Assembly (NCBI GenBank): GCA_017561715.1 | Contig: JAFZBN010000012.1 | Coordinates: 1 to 64,000, forward strand | DNA from: Clostridiales bacterium | GTDB taxonomy: Bacteria; Bacillota; Clostridia; Saccharofermentanales; Saccharofermentanaceae | DNA: 64,000 bases | Direction of reading: 5' to 3' | Part shown: positions 55,480 to 64,000 of the stretch, piece after piece | Numbering within the stretch: the first letter of the stretch is position 1 | Layout: each line of letters begins with the position of its first letter | The notes under the pieces: generated by a model | Database searches by the model: none | What the model was told of the DNA's origin: nothing | What the model saw: the letters and a program-made list of their open reading frames with translations, nothing else | Program-made: the position numbers and the translations under genes

Positions 55480-56822
55480 TTAGAAAGCTTCGCATAAGAC
55501 TCATATTGATCTCTATGATGGCCGTCCTTCTCGTCATGATCATCCTGATCGGCGGCATCAACATCAGCAACTACCGTCAGGTCGTTTCCGAGAGTGACGA
55601 TATCCTCGAGCTCCTCATGAACAACGGCGGTGCTTTTGCCGCGCTCAGCCAAGACCGTGATCCGATGGGCATGGTCGATCCGAGGACCGGCGACCCCCTT
55701 CTCGAGCTCCCCGATTTCGAAACGACCATTATCGTGGATGAAGAAGATCCGCCAAGAGGCGGGCGCTCCTTCATGCGCTTTGACGAGAACCGCATGGACT
55801 CCCCGGAGCTCGCGTTCGAGACCAGATATTTCACCGTCATCTTTGACGAAAACGAGGACGTCGTCATCGCCGACACGAACCGCATCTCCGCCGTTTCCGA
55901 AACAAAGGCCGTCGAATATGCGCAGAAAGCACTGCACAAGAGTAGGTCCTCCGGCTTTATCGGCGACTACCGCTATCTGGTCGGAAAGCCGGACGAGTTC
56001 GGCAACACCATGGTCATCTTCCGCGACTGCGGCGTCAGCCTCGCGAACTTCCGAAACTTCCGAAACATCAGTATCTTCGTCGCCCTCCTCTGCCTTCTCG
56101 GCGTAGGGATCCTGGTCTTTATCGCCTCCGGACGCATCGTACGTCCTGTCGCAGAAAGCTACGAGAAACAGAAGCGATTCATCTCTGACGCGGGCCACGA
56201 GATCAAGACACCTCTGGCGATCATCTCCGCGGATGCCGAAGTCCTCGAGATGGATCTTCCGGAAGGAAGCGAGTGGCTTTCTGACATCAAGAATCAGACG
56301 CGCCGTCTTACCGACCTGACGAATGACCTCATCCTTCTTTCTAAGATGGAGGAGCGAAAAGACGAGCTCGACATGAAGGATCTTGATCTTTCGAAGCTTG
56401 CGGAAGAGCAGGTAAATTCTTTCCGCGCGGTTGCCACTTCCTCGGAAAAAGCACTGTCCCCGGACATCGAAAAGGACGTCCATATCACGGCCGACCGCCG
56501 CTCGATCGAATCACTCCTTACGATCGTTCTCGACAACGCCGTAAAGTACTGCCCGAAAGGCGGAAATATCGACGTTAAGCTCACTAAGGGCAAGCGCCAC
56601 GTGCACCTCGATATCACGAACGACACTGAGGATGTGATCTCGGAAGAATCCGTTAAACATCTCTTCGACCGATTCTACAGAACGGACGAATCGAGAAACT
56701 CCGAGACCGGCGGCTACGGCATCGGTCTTTCCATGGCCAAGGCGATCGTGGAGAAACACAAAGGCCGCATTGCTGCGGCCTCTGATCCGGAGAAGAAACT
56801 TACGATCTCCATTACTCTTTGA
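55476..56822 (+). CDS. Sensor histidine kinase
   Basis: The 448-residue kinase has two membrane helices (about 8-30 and 193-215) flanking an extracellular sensor of about 165 residues (acidic and Arg-rich). No clear HAMP domain follows, then the dimerisation box FISDAGHEIKTPL (His near 243), N box IVLDNAVKYC and G box GGYGIGLSMAKAIVEKHKG. It is the last gene of the VTC operon and overlaps the regulator by four bases. The end of the gene holds the stem AGGCCGCA/TGCGGCCT without a T run, so termination is unclear. Confidence 0.95.
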   Translation: MIRKLRIRLILISMMAVLLVMIILIGGINISNYRQVVSESDDILELLMNNGGAFAALSQDRDPMGMVDPRTGDPLLELPDFETTIIVDEEDPPRGGRSFMRFDENRMDSPELAFETRYFTVIFDENEDVVIADTNRISAVSETKAVEYAQKALHKSRSSGFIGDYRYLVGKPDEFGNTMVIFRDCGVSLANFRNFRNISIFVALLCLLGVGILVFIASGRIVRPVAESYEKQKRFISDAGHEIKTPLAIISADAEVLEMDLPEGSEWLSDIKNQTRRLTDLTNDLILLSKMEERKDELDMKDLDLSKLAEEQVNSFRAVATSSEKALSPDIEKDVHITADRRSIESLLTIVLDNAVKYCPKGGNIDVKLTKGKRHVHLDITNDTEDVISEESVKHLFDRFYRTDESRNSETGGYGIGLSMAKAIVEKHKGRIAAASDPEKKLTISITL

Positions 56823-56832
56823 TTTATTCGCG

Positions 56833-59370
56833 TCAGTACTCCTGCACGATGATCTTCGTTCGGTTCTGGATATTCTTCAGAACATCGTCGATCGTTCTGT
56901 CTCCCGCGAAGTAGCCCGCTGCTTCCTCGGCAATGATATTAAATACGGCTTCATCGTCCGAGATGATCGTATCTGCCTTTTCGACCAGAGAGGTGAGCGT
57001 ATCGATATCCTCCTGCTTGACCTCCGGATAGAATGTGACCTTTCCGACCATATACGGATTCTGCTCAAAATACTCGGTGTGAGCCTTATTCGCCGTTTCC
57101 ATATCGTAACGGCATTCCTCGGTAAAAGCACTTCTCTTAAGAGGCAGACCTCCTCTTCCCGCGGCATCGTCACCGTCCATCTCGATATATGCCTTGATGA
57201 ATTCCCAGGCCAGATCCTTGTATTTACTCAAGGAGGAAATGCCCATGGACAGATCTGATCCGACCGCCATCGATTTTTTCTCGTAGGAAGGGAATCCGAG
57301 GAAGTCACCATGGCCGATGAGCATTTCTCTTAACTGTCCGATCATGGTCACGTTGTACAATAAAGTTTCCCATGATCCGGCGATCCCGTTTTTGAATCTC
57401 TCACGTGAAAGATCGGTAGCGTATGTTCCTGTAACAAAACCCTCTTCCCCTTCATTGCCGATAGTGTAACTATCCGTTTTGTATTTTTCTTCGGAAGGGA
57501 TCTTTTCTACGGCAAATTCTTTAGTCGCTTCCAGGATCTTCCTCATGTCATCATTTTCGAAATCGACCGTGTGTTTCTCATAGTCGACAAATCTCGAGAT
57601 CGAAGTACTCAGGAAGTAATACAGAAGATCGTTTTGGAGCATGGATTTCGAAACGGCCTTATCCTGCCCGGCAAGGCTCCTTGCCGACTCGATGAATTCA
57701 TCGTATGTCCAGCCGTCGGTGTACGGGAGAAGATCGGAATTCACATAAAGTCCCTTCAGATAGAACTCGACCGGAAGGTGGTAAAGCTTTCCGTCCTTTT
57801 CAAAAGCGCGCAGGATATTGTCGAAATACTCATCGCGCTTGATTCCGTTTTCTCCGTCGATGTACTGATTCAGATCCTCCATGACAGCTCCGTTTCGAAG
57901 TGCCTCATAGTCGCCCATATTGACGATGACATCCGGTCCGGATCCAGAGATGAGATCCAGATAGATCCTCTGCTCGAGAGCGCCGTCCTCATCATCCGAT
58001 CCTTCGACATAGTCAAGGAGAGCCACGCGGACATTCTTTTCCGGATCGGAATTGAATTTATTGACCACAGGTAAGATCCCCGATTCGGAAAGGTGCTTTC
58101 CGCCGACCACGATGATCTTTTTACCTGCATGCGGGTTCTTTTCGGCACGTGTCAGATGGATCAGATACGGACCTTTCAAGTTATTGTACATGTCACAGGC
58201 AATGACACAGAGTTCGTTGTCACTGACCGGTGTCGTCTTCGACATGCCCAGGATGGAACGGTCCATGTCCGTGTAGTTCCAGCTGAAGATCTCTTCGAAG
58301 CTTCCCGTATCCGGATCGAATTTCAGACATCCGTTGAATGTATCGACAAAGATACCGGACCTGTTCGTGATGATCTGGTCATAAGCCAAAAGTGCGTTCG
58401 CATCCGTTCCCGCGCTGAGTTTTCCTGTTTTCAGATCGACTTCTTTTACCTGCAGCGTCACATCATCAGGGTTCGAATAACTCACGGACTTAGTAACGAC
58501 ACAGTACTTCCCTTTATTCATGAAAAGTCCGCCGACGAAGGTATGCGACGCGTCGTCGAATTCACAGAGTTTTCCTCCGTTGATGCCGTCATATACGGCG
58601 ATGTGCTCGGATCCGCCGATGCAGACATTCCCGTCATCCAGGAGCATCATCGTCATCTTCGTGCGGATCTGATTGACCTCTGTCTCTCCGACGTTAGGAT
58701 CGAAGATCTCCTCGGTTCCTCCGTCATAAAGATCCGTCGGCGGATCGGAAAGATCGATCACTCGCTGGACTTCGCCTTTTCCGTCGAGCACTCTGACCTC
58801 GAATCCGTCCATCATATTGTAACCGTCATAGTAGCGAAGCATCAGATAGATGTTTCCGTTTCCGTCCGTATCCATCGCGCAGAGTCTGAAATTGGATTTG
58901 AACTTGATCTCATCTTCCCGGCCCGTTATGGTCTGGTCGTATTCGCCCGTAAGATCCCTGGGCTCGTCGCTATATGAGTCTTCGTCGATCTTGGAGATCA
59001 GATTTCCTTCACTGTCGAAAAGCGCCGTGACTCTGACGCGATACTCTGCCCACTCCTGATCGGTGAGCTCGCGATGCTTCATTTCTTCCGGCATTTCGTA
59101 TTCGACGTTATAGGTAGCGACGGCAAAGCCACCGACATACTCATAATCCTCTACGACTTTAAACATGACCTTTTTATCCGGGTCCAACGGGATCTTAAAC
59201 TCATTGATCTTCGATTCAAAATACGGATCGGTCTCCAGGATCTCTTTTCCGGATTCAAATTCGTTTTTCTTTGTATTCTTTTTGCATGCTGTAAGTGAAA
59301 ATAATAAAGACACGACCAGAGTGGATGCAATCACTCTTGTTCTGCTAACCGAGTAGTGCACGTTTGCCAT
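56833..59370 (-). CDS. Large lipoprotein: beta-propeller-like N-half fused to a sugar-type solute-binding domain
   Basis: The 845-residue protein has lipobox LTAC (lipid Cys 29). Residues about 60-420 are beta-strand-rich with repeated short blocks (NGNIYLMLRYYDG, DGNVCIGGSEHIAVYDG, NKGKYCVVTKSVSY) like a propeller. Residues about 430-830 resemble family 1 extracellular solute-binding proteins (VVNKFNSDPEKNVRVALLDY, ISGSGPDVIVNMGDYEALRNGAVMEDLNQYI, FYLKGLYVNSDLLPYTDGWTYDEF). No permease genes are nearby. It converges on the kinase with 10 bases between stops. Confidence 0.75.
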   Translation of the reverse strand: MANVHYSVSRTRVIASTLVVSLLFSLTACKKNTKKNEFESGKEILETDPYFESKINEFKIPLDPDKKVMFKVVEDYEYVGGFAVATYNVEYEMPEEMKHRELTDQEWAEYRVRVTALFDSEGNLISKIDEDSYSDEPRDLTGEYDQTITGREDEIKFKSNFRLCAMDTDGNGNIYLMLRYYDGYNMMDGFEVRVLDGKGEVQRVIDLSDPPTDLYDGGTEEIFDPNVGETEVNQIRTKMTMMLLDDGNVCIGGSEHIAVYDGINGGKLCEFDDASHTFVGGLFMNKGKYCVVTKSVSYSNPDDVTLQVKEVDLKTGKLSAGTDANALLAYDQIITNRSGIFVDTFNGCLKFDPDTGSFEEIFSWNYTDMDRSILGMSKTTPVSDNELCVIACDMYNNLKGPYLIHLTRAEKNPHAGKKIIVVGGKHLSESGILPVVNKFNSDPEKNVRVALLDYVEGSDDEDGALEQRIYLDLISGSGPDVIVNMGDYEALRNGAVMEDLNQYIDGENGIKRDEYFDNILRAFEKDGKLYHLPVEFYLKGLYVNSDLLPYTDGWTYDEFIESARSLAGQDKAVSKSMLQNDLLYYFLSTSISRFVDYEKHTVDFENDDMRKILEATKEFAVEKIPSEEKYKTDSYTIGNEGEEGFVTGTYATDLSRERFKNGIAGSWETLLYNVTMIGQLREMLIGHGDFLGFPSYEKKSMAVGSDLSMGISSLSKYKDLAWEFIKAYIEMDGDDAAGRGGLPLKRSAFTEECRYDMETANKAHTEYFEQNPYMVGKVTFYPEVKQEDIDTLTSLVEKADTIISDDEAVFNIIAEEAAGYFAGDRTIDDVLKNIQNRTKIIVQEY

Positions 59371-59521
59371 ACCGCTTCACTCTCCTTTCAGAGATCACAA
59401 CTGTTTCCAAATTAGCTGATAAAGCGGGTCATTCACCTCTCCCCAAATGCCAACGACCCGATATCAGAATACAATGAAAGATCTTGAAGGAAAATAACTA
59501 TCCTGTCACATCCGGGATTTA

Positions 59522-60535
59522 CTAGACCCAGTAGCAGACGATTGTATGATCCCGATAGCAGACCACTCCACGGTCGATCACGAAATACCTGTCGCTCTCC
59601 GGAAGTTTCAGGCGCGCGTCTCGGGACTCCGGGATCCCTTTGCCACGCCACTCCCCACTTAGTATGCCCGTATAATAAAACTGTCCGTCTTTGCGGTACA
59701 TATAGTCATCTCGGCAAGCATAAAACTGTCCGTCCTCAAATACCGCTATTTCCGTAACATATGCGTCTTCTTGGGCAGAATAAAAGGAGATGGTATACGC
59801 TTGATTCCTCGTATAAGCGATGTCCCTGTTGAGTCCGATGATCTCTTCCTCAATCGGAGTTATCTTCGCGTCGTCATATAAATGTATGATTGAATTGTCC
59901 TTCCCAACACCATAATAGTCAGATACCAGTTTCAGATCATCACCTATTAACTCGGAAGAAAGATATCGGTCCACGAGATACTCATCCGTATCCGTGTGCG
60001 CTAAGGACATGCGGAAGGCTCTGCCGTCTTCCAGAACATAAACGCACTTATCGGAGTAACCACAGTACATGTGCGTTACGATTCCCGGGACCGAAACACT
60101 GTCTGTTTCTTCGTACTTTCCGTCATTATACTGATACAGATGGATCGTCTGATCTTCCAGCGCAACGGTTAGTTCAGCCTTTGTATCATACACTACTTCA
60201 TTATTTCCGATCGCCGTCACATTACTTTTATACCGGAACTCGCCAAGAGCCTCTCCGTCTTCCCCGACGATACGGATCTCATTTCCGTTTACAAGATATA
60301 CAAAACCGTTTCCTTGTGGAAGAAGATCGTTCAGTTCATCATGCTCATTAAGTTCGATCTCGAATCGTTTATCAAGTCTCGGTGTCGTTCTGTTCGTCTG
60401 TGAAAGAATGAAAGCCACACAGCCGAAACACAAGACAAGCGGGATGATAAACGCAAAAAATATGATCATCATCAGACGTACGGTCTTTTTTCTTGGCCAA
60501 TGGATAATAGTGAATTGTTCATCAACGGCATGCAT
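59522..60535 (-). CDS. Membrane-anchored protein with propeller-like strand repeats, unknown function
   Basis: The 337-residue protein has one membrane helix near the N-terminus (about 20-46, LMMIIFFAFIIPLVLCFGCVAFIL) and a strand-rich outer domain with repeats such as GNGFVYLVNGNEIRIVGEDG and EDGQFYACRDDYMYRKDGQFYY. It may be related to the propeller half of the neighbouring large lipoprotein, 151 bases downstream and likely in the same transcript. I do not recognise a named family. Confidence 0.65.
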   Translation of the reverse strand: MHAVDEQFTIIHWPRKKTVRLMMIIFFAFIIPLVLCFGCVAFILSQTNRTTPRLDKRFEIELNEHDELNDLLPQGNGFVYLVNGNEIRIVGEDGEALGEFRYKSNVTAIGNNEVVYDTKAELTVALEDQTIHLYQYNDGKYEETDSVSVPGIVTHMYCGYSDKCVYVLEDGRAFRMSLAHTDTDEYLVDRYLSSELIGDDLKLVSDYYGVGKDNSIIHLYDDAKITPIEEEIIGLNRDIAYTRNQAYTISFYSAQEDAYVTEIAVFEDGQFYACRDDYMYRKDGQFYYTGILSGEWRGKGIPESRDARLKLPESDRYFVIDRGVVCYRDHTIVCYWV

Positions 60536-60607
60536 ATCGATTCACCCTGACTTTTGCTATTTCAACATTTTCCATTCTCCCCACGAGGTCATTATAACAC
60601 GAAAAAA

Positions 60608-60631
60608 GGACTGCCTCGAAAGAGACAGTCC
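60608..60631 (-). terminator. Terminator after oadB
   Basis: GGACTGCCTC and GAGACAGTCC form a stem over a GAAA loop, followed by TTTTTTCG in the minus direction. The stem core matches the rpoC terminator. Confidence 0.9.
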
Positions 60632-60702
60632 TTGATGATCTATCCTATTGAGAAGCACCTTCGTTGTCAGCTGAAAGCGGAGCGTGTGCTTTTCGATCGG
60701 GA

Positions 60703-61887
60703 TCAGCCGAAGAGAGCGAGCAGAGTACCTGCTGCTACGGCAGAACCGATAACGCCTGCAACGTTCGGACCCATGGCGTGCATGAGAAGGAAGTTACTGG
60801 GATCTGCTTTCTGACCTTCGAGGTTAGATACACGAGCAGCCATCGGAACAGCGGATACACCGGCAGAACCGATCAGCGGGTTGATCTTGCCCTTTGTCAG
60901 GAAGCACATGAGGTTACCGATGAGAAGACCACCGAATGTGGAGAACGCGAATGCGATCAGACCGAGAAGGATGATCTTCAGTGTGTCGATCTGCAGGAAG
61001 TTCTCACCCATAGCCGTTGCACCTACGGTAACGCCGAGGAAGATCGTTACGATGTTGCAAAGAGCGTTCTGAGCTGTATCGGAAAGACGCTCTGTAACAC
61101 CGGACTCCTTGAAGAGGTTACCCAGCATCAGCATACCGAGAAGAGGTCCTACGGATGGAAGGATCAGTGTGCAGACAACAGTTACGATGACCGGGAAGCA
61201 GACCTTCTCGACCTTGGAAACCGGACGAGCCTGCTTCATCTTGATCTTTCTGGTCTTCTTGGATGTCATCGCCTTCATGATCGGCGGCTGGATGATCGGG
61301 ATCAATGCCATGTAGGAATACGCCGCGATGGCGATCGCCGAGAGAAGATGCGGAGCAAGTTTAGATGTCAGGTAAATCGCTGTCGGGCCGTCAGCACCAC
61401 CGATGATGGCGATGGAGGAAGCCTCTGCCGCAGTAAAGCCCAGAACGGAAGCCATTACGAAAGCAAAGGAAATACCGAACTGTGCGCCGGCGCCCATGAA
61501 CAGGGACGAAGGTCTGGAGATGAGCGGACCGAAGTCTGTCATCGCACCAACTGCCATAAAGATCAGGCACGGGAAGATACCGAGCTTAACACCTAAGTAG
61601 ATGTAGTCGAGAAGACCCGCGGAAATACCCAGATCATTCTCATGTCCTGAAAGAAGGTCCCAGTGAACATGTCCGCCCGCGAAGATCTCGGAATGGTAGA
61701 GACCTGCGATCGGAAGGTTACTCAGTAACATACCAAAAGCAATCGGGAGAAGAAGGAGCGGTTCGCACTTTCTGCCGATCGCCATGTAGATCAGCACACC
61801 GGCAACCACAAGCATGACGCCCTGCTGCCAGGTGATGGAGTAGATGCCGCTCGACTCCCATATATTCTTTAATGCATCAATAAACAC
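60703..61887 (-). CDS. oadB: Sodium-pumping decarboxylase beta subunit (OadB type)
   Basis: OadB decarboxylates carboxybiotin and pumps sodium out of the cell. The 394-residue polytopic protein has the family signatures GGADGPTAIY, the paired Asp/Ser residues of the sodium path, and the C-terminal VSAVPMAARVSNLEGQKADPSNFLLMHAMGPNVAGVIGSA. It is the last gene of the operon oadA-oadG-biotin carrier-oadB, 18 bases after the carrier. It allows anaerobes to gain energy from oxaloacetate. Confidence 0.94.
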   Translation of the reverse strand: MFIDALKNIWESSGIYSITWQQGVMLVVAGVLIYMAIGRKCEPLLLLPIAFGMLLSNLPIAGLYHSEIFAGGHVHWDLLSGHENDLGISAGLLDYIYLGVKLGIFPCLIFMAVGAMTDFGPLISRPSSLFMGAGAQFGISFAFVMASVLGFTAAEASSIAIIGGADGPTAIYLTSKLAPHLLSAIAIAAYSYMALIPIIQPPIMKAMTSKKTRKIKMKQARPVSKVEKVCFPVIVTVVCTLILPSVGPLLGMLMLGNLFKESGVTERLSDTAQNALCNIVTIFLGVTVGATAMGENFLQIDTLKIILLGLIAFAFSTFGGLLIGNLMCFLTKGKINPLIGSAGVSAVPMAARVSNLEGQKADPSNFLLMHAMGPNVAGVIGSAVAAGTLLALFG

Positions 61888-61905
61888 GATTTGCGACCTC
61901 CTAAC

Positions 61906-62295
61906 TTAAGAAATAGTCAAGAGTACGTCGCCGGTGGCAACCGTCGCGCCCTTAGATGTGAGGATCTGTCCGACCGTACCTGCGCACGGAGCATAGATCT
62001 CGTTTTCCATCTTCATAGCTTCGAGAACACCTACCAGGTCGCCTTCCTTAACTGCCTGACCGGCTGTTACGTTGACCTTGAGGATCGTGCCCGGAAGCGG
62101 TGCGTTGACCGGTGTGCCGGAAACCGGACCAGCCGGTGCTGCTGCCGGAGCCGGTGCAGCTGCAGGAGCTGCAGCAGGAGCCGCCGGTGCCGCAGCCGGA
62201 GCTGCAACTACAGCAGTTGTCTTAAGAAGGTTTGCTTTACCCTTCTCAACTTCTACTTCATATACTTTATCGTTGATCGTTACGTTATAAATCAT
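61906..62295 (-). CDS. Biotin carboxyl carrier protein of the decarboxylase
   Basis: This 129-residue protein has an N-terminal strand region, a flexible Ala/Pro hinge (about 37-65), and a C-terminal biotinyl domain with [12 protein letters not shown], whose Lys carries biotin. A free carrier protein, separate from the alpha subunit, is common in clostridial versions of the complex. The gene lies 15 bases after oadG. Confidence 0.93.
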   Translation of the reverse strand: MIYNVTINDKVYEVEVEKGKANLLKTTAVVAAPAAAPAAPAAAPAAAPAPAAAPAGPVSGTPVNAPLPGTILKVNVTAGQAVKEGDLVGVLEAMKMENEIYAPCAGTVGQILTSKGATVATGDVLLTIS

Positions 62296-62310
62296 TTTGG
62301 CGTCTCTCCT

Positions 62311-62694
62311 TTACTTTTCTTCCACCAGCGAAATGGACTTGAATATCAGTTCATTGAGCGGGATACCGGTGTTGTCGCTGACGATCGCCATGATCATGGC
62401 TGCCGTCTTCTCATCACAGCCCTTGAGCTTCAGGGAACCGGAAGAGAACTCCTCGCCGGAATCCGCTGCTGCAGCTGCCGGAGCTGCAGTCGGGGCTGCA
62501 GGGGCAGTGTCCTTTTTCTTGGAAAAAGAACCGACGACTGCGCCGAAGACACGGATGCAGACGAAGATAATGAAGAGAACCGCAAATACGATCGCCCAGG
62601 TAAAAAGGGCAACGCCGAGTGCTTCTCCGACACTATACTTTCTCAGTCCGTCTTCTACGGAAAGAATTACTAATTCGGGATTCATGAAGATCAA
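62311..62694 (-). CDS. oadG: OadG-type gamma subunit of the decarboxylase
   Basis: The 127-residue protein has one N-terminal membrane helix (about 26-50, ALFTWAIVFAVLFIIFVCIRVFG), then a hydrophilic region (KKKDTAPAAPTAAPAAAA) and a short C-terminal domain. This small, poorly conserved subunit anchors the alpha subunit to OadB. It overlaps oadA by four bases (ATGA). Confidence 0.82.
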   Translation of the reverse strand: MIFMNPELVILSVEDGLRKYSVGEALGVALFTWAIVFAVLFIIFVCIRVFGAVVGSFSKKKDTAPAAPTAAPAAAAADSGEEFSSGSLKLKGCDEKTAAMIMAIVSDNTGIPLNELIFKSISLVEEK

Positions 62695-64000
62695 TCCTCC
62701 TTCTTCTCGATCGTGTAGTTCACGGTATTGCTTTCTTTTTCCTCACGGAAGTCGAAGTACTTCTCGGCTACCTGCGGGAAAGCGATGTAAGAGAGGACAT
62801 CCTCGTCAGAACGAGCGCGCTTGCCGAGTTCTGCCTTTGTCTTCTCGAATGCCGGCTCGAGGGTATCTGCGAATCTGCCCTTAACGATCTCTTCCGGCTT
62901 CCAGCATCTGTCGATGAGTTCCTGGCTGACTTCGCCCGGTGCTCTACCGTATTCGCCACGGAGATAAGCCTTGATCTCCTTGGAGATGTTCTTATAACGC
63001 TCGCCGAGGAGAACGTTCTGTACTGCCTGGTTACCGACCATCTGGGAAAGAGGTGTAACGAGCGGCGGATAACCCATGTCCTTACGAACTGCCGGGATCT
63101 CTGCGAGAGCTTCGTCGAACTTATCAAGAGCGTTCATATCCTTGAGGTTAGCGATCATGTTGGAGAGCATTCCGCCCGGAACCTGATACTTGAGGATGTC
63201 AGCCTTGATACCCATAACTGTCGGATTGAGTGTACCGTTGTCGAGGAACTTCTTTCTTACAGGAACGAAGAAATCAGCGATCTCCTTGAGCTTGTCTGTA
63301 TCCAGACCGGACTCATAACCGAACTGACCCATCGTGTATGCCATTGTCTCTGTGCAAGGCTGGGATGTACCGCCTGCGAAAGAGGAGATAGCACAGTCAA
63401 TACCGTCAACACCTGCCTCGATCGCCTTCATGAGAGTCATCGGGCCCATGCCTGTGGTGTGGTGAGTGTGGAAGAAGAGCGGAACGGAGATCTTCGCGTC
63501 TTTGATCGCCTTTACGAGATCGTAAGCTTCCTTCGGAGAGCAGATACCTGCCATGTCCTTGATCGCGATGGAGTCAACGCCCATGCCCTCGAGTTCTTTG
63601 CACATCTCAACGTACTTTTCGAGTGTATGTACAGGAGAGGTTGTGTAGCAGATGCAGCCCTGTGCATGCTTGCCGCACTTCTTAACTTCGTCAATGCAGA
63701 TCTCGATGTTACGGAAATCGTTGAGAGCGTCGAAGATACGGAAGATGTCCATGCCGTTTTCTGCGGACTTTCTGATGAAGAGACGTACGACGTCATCCGG
63801 ATAGTGCTTGTAGCCGAGGAGGTTCTGACCACGGAGAAGCATCTGCAGCGGAGTCTTCTTGACTTTCGCCTTGATCTTTCTCAGTCTCTCCCACGGATCT
63901 TCGTTGAGGTAACGCAGGCAAGAATCAAATGTCGCGCCTCCCCAGCACTCGAGCGAGTAGTAACCCGCGTCGTCCAGTTTTTCCAGAATGTCTTCGAAAT
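62691..64000 (-). CDS. oadA: Oxaloacetate decarboxylase alpha subunit, carboxyltransferase domain (N-terminus cut by window edge)
   Basis: The reading frame runs from the right edge through 436 codons to the stop. The visible part starts at DILEKLDDAGYYSLECWGGATFDSCLRYLNEDPWERLR, the classic carboxyltransferase barrel. QMLLRGQNLLGYKHYPDDVV, FRIFDALND, and the metal-site His pair in LFFHTHHTTGMG follow. C-terminal helices without a biotinyl domain end the protein, so the biotin sits on the separate carrier. It transfers the carboxyl group from oxaloacetate to biotin. Transcarboxylase 5S is a close alternative, but the partner genes favour the decarboxylase. Confidence 0.92.
   Translation of the reverse strand, partial: FEDILEKLDDAGYYSLECWGGATFDSCLRYLNEDPWERLRKIKAKVKKTPLQMLLRGQNLLGYKHYPDDVVRLFIRKSAENGMDIFRIFDALNDFRNIEICIDEVKKCGKHAQGCICYTTSPVHTLEKYVEMCKELEGMGVDSIAIKDMAGICSPKEAYDLVKAIKDAKISVPLFFHTHHTTGMGPMTLMKAIEAGVDGIDCAISSFAGGTSQPCTETMAYTMGQFGYESGLDTDKLKEIADFFVPVRKKFLDNGTLNPTVMGIKADILKYQVPGGMLSNMIANLKDMNALDKFDEALAEIPAVRKDMGYPPLVTPLSQMVGNQAVQNVLLGERYKNISKEIKAYLRGEYGRAPGEVSQELIDRCWKPEEIVKGRFADTLEPAFEKTKAELGKRARSDEDVLSYIAFPQVAEKYFDFREEKESNTVNYTIEKKED

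Noticed and set aside
56762-56781. AGGCCGCA/TGCGGCCT stem at the end of the histidine kinase gene as a terminator
   Set aside because: It is within the coding region and not followed by a T run.

Overview
The window is a stretch of chromosome from a Gram-positive, low-to-mid GC bacterium of the class Clostridia (Bacillota). Support comes from the ctsR-mcsA-mcsB-clpC stress operon with a textbook CtsR box, a BlaI/BlaR1 pair, SmtB-like ArsR regulation, many lipoproteins with Gram-positive signal peptides, a sodium-pumping oxaloacetate decarboxylase operon and an alternative spermidine route, all typical of anaerobic gut or rumen Clostridia. The exact genus cannot be read from the sequence. No rRNA, tRNA, CRISPR array, insertion sequence or prophage was seen, so this looks like core chromosome rather than an island.

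Layout. 1-8.3 kb: a truncated BlaR1 sensor with BlaI and a double operator, a metallophosphoesterase with a GH43 glycosidase, a shikimate kinase / SmtB-like regulator / MnmM methyltransferase operon, a MATE exporter, and a TIGR03915-type DNA metabolism gene with SOS-like boxes in its promoter. 8.5-15.5 kb: surE, an AraC-GyrI regulator, and the clpC-mcsB-mcsA-ctsR operon. 15.6-30.9 kb: a small GlsB-type membrane protein, an SH3-NlpC/P60 wall hydrolase, rpoC-rpoB with its own promoter and no rplJL upstream, a SurA-like protein, an M1 peptidase lipoprotein, a hemolysin III protein and an unknown membrane protein. 31-35.1 kb: nadB-nadC-maf, a cluster of related hairpins, and cysK. 35.2-47.8 kb: a polyamine region carrying speD, an arginine decarboxylase, speE, speB, carboxy(nor)spermidine dehydrogenase and its decarboxylase, interrupted by a TlpA / CXXC peptide / 4Fe-4S membrane protein operon and a few unknown genes. 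47.8-60.5 kb: a lipoprotein, gdhA, a NADAR protein, a five-gene operon (VTC polyphosphate polymerase domain, DUF4956, secreted beta-helix protein, response regulator, histidine kinase), and two beta-propeller-like envelope proteins. 60.7-64 kb: the oxaloacetate decarboxylase operon, truncated at the right edge.

How the genes work together. Arginine can go to agmatine (SpeA), putrescine (SpeB) and then spermidine by two routes, one through decarboxylated SAM (SpeD/SpeE) and one through carboxyspermidine (dehydrogenase plus decarboxylase). The VTC operon appears to carry its own two-component system, and its promoter region holds three direct repeats at exact 11-bp spacing, as expected for an OmpR/PhoB-family site.

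The strongest unexplained signal is at nucleotide level. The 8-mer AAAAGCAC (or GTGCTTTT) occurs 38 times by my count in 64 kb against about 2 expected by chance. It occurs on both strands, in all three reading frames and in 12 noncoding places. This has the hallmarks of a genome-wide functional word (uptake-sequence, recombination-hotspot or chromosome-architecture type) that I do not recognise from any described system.
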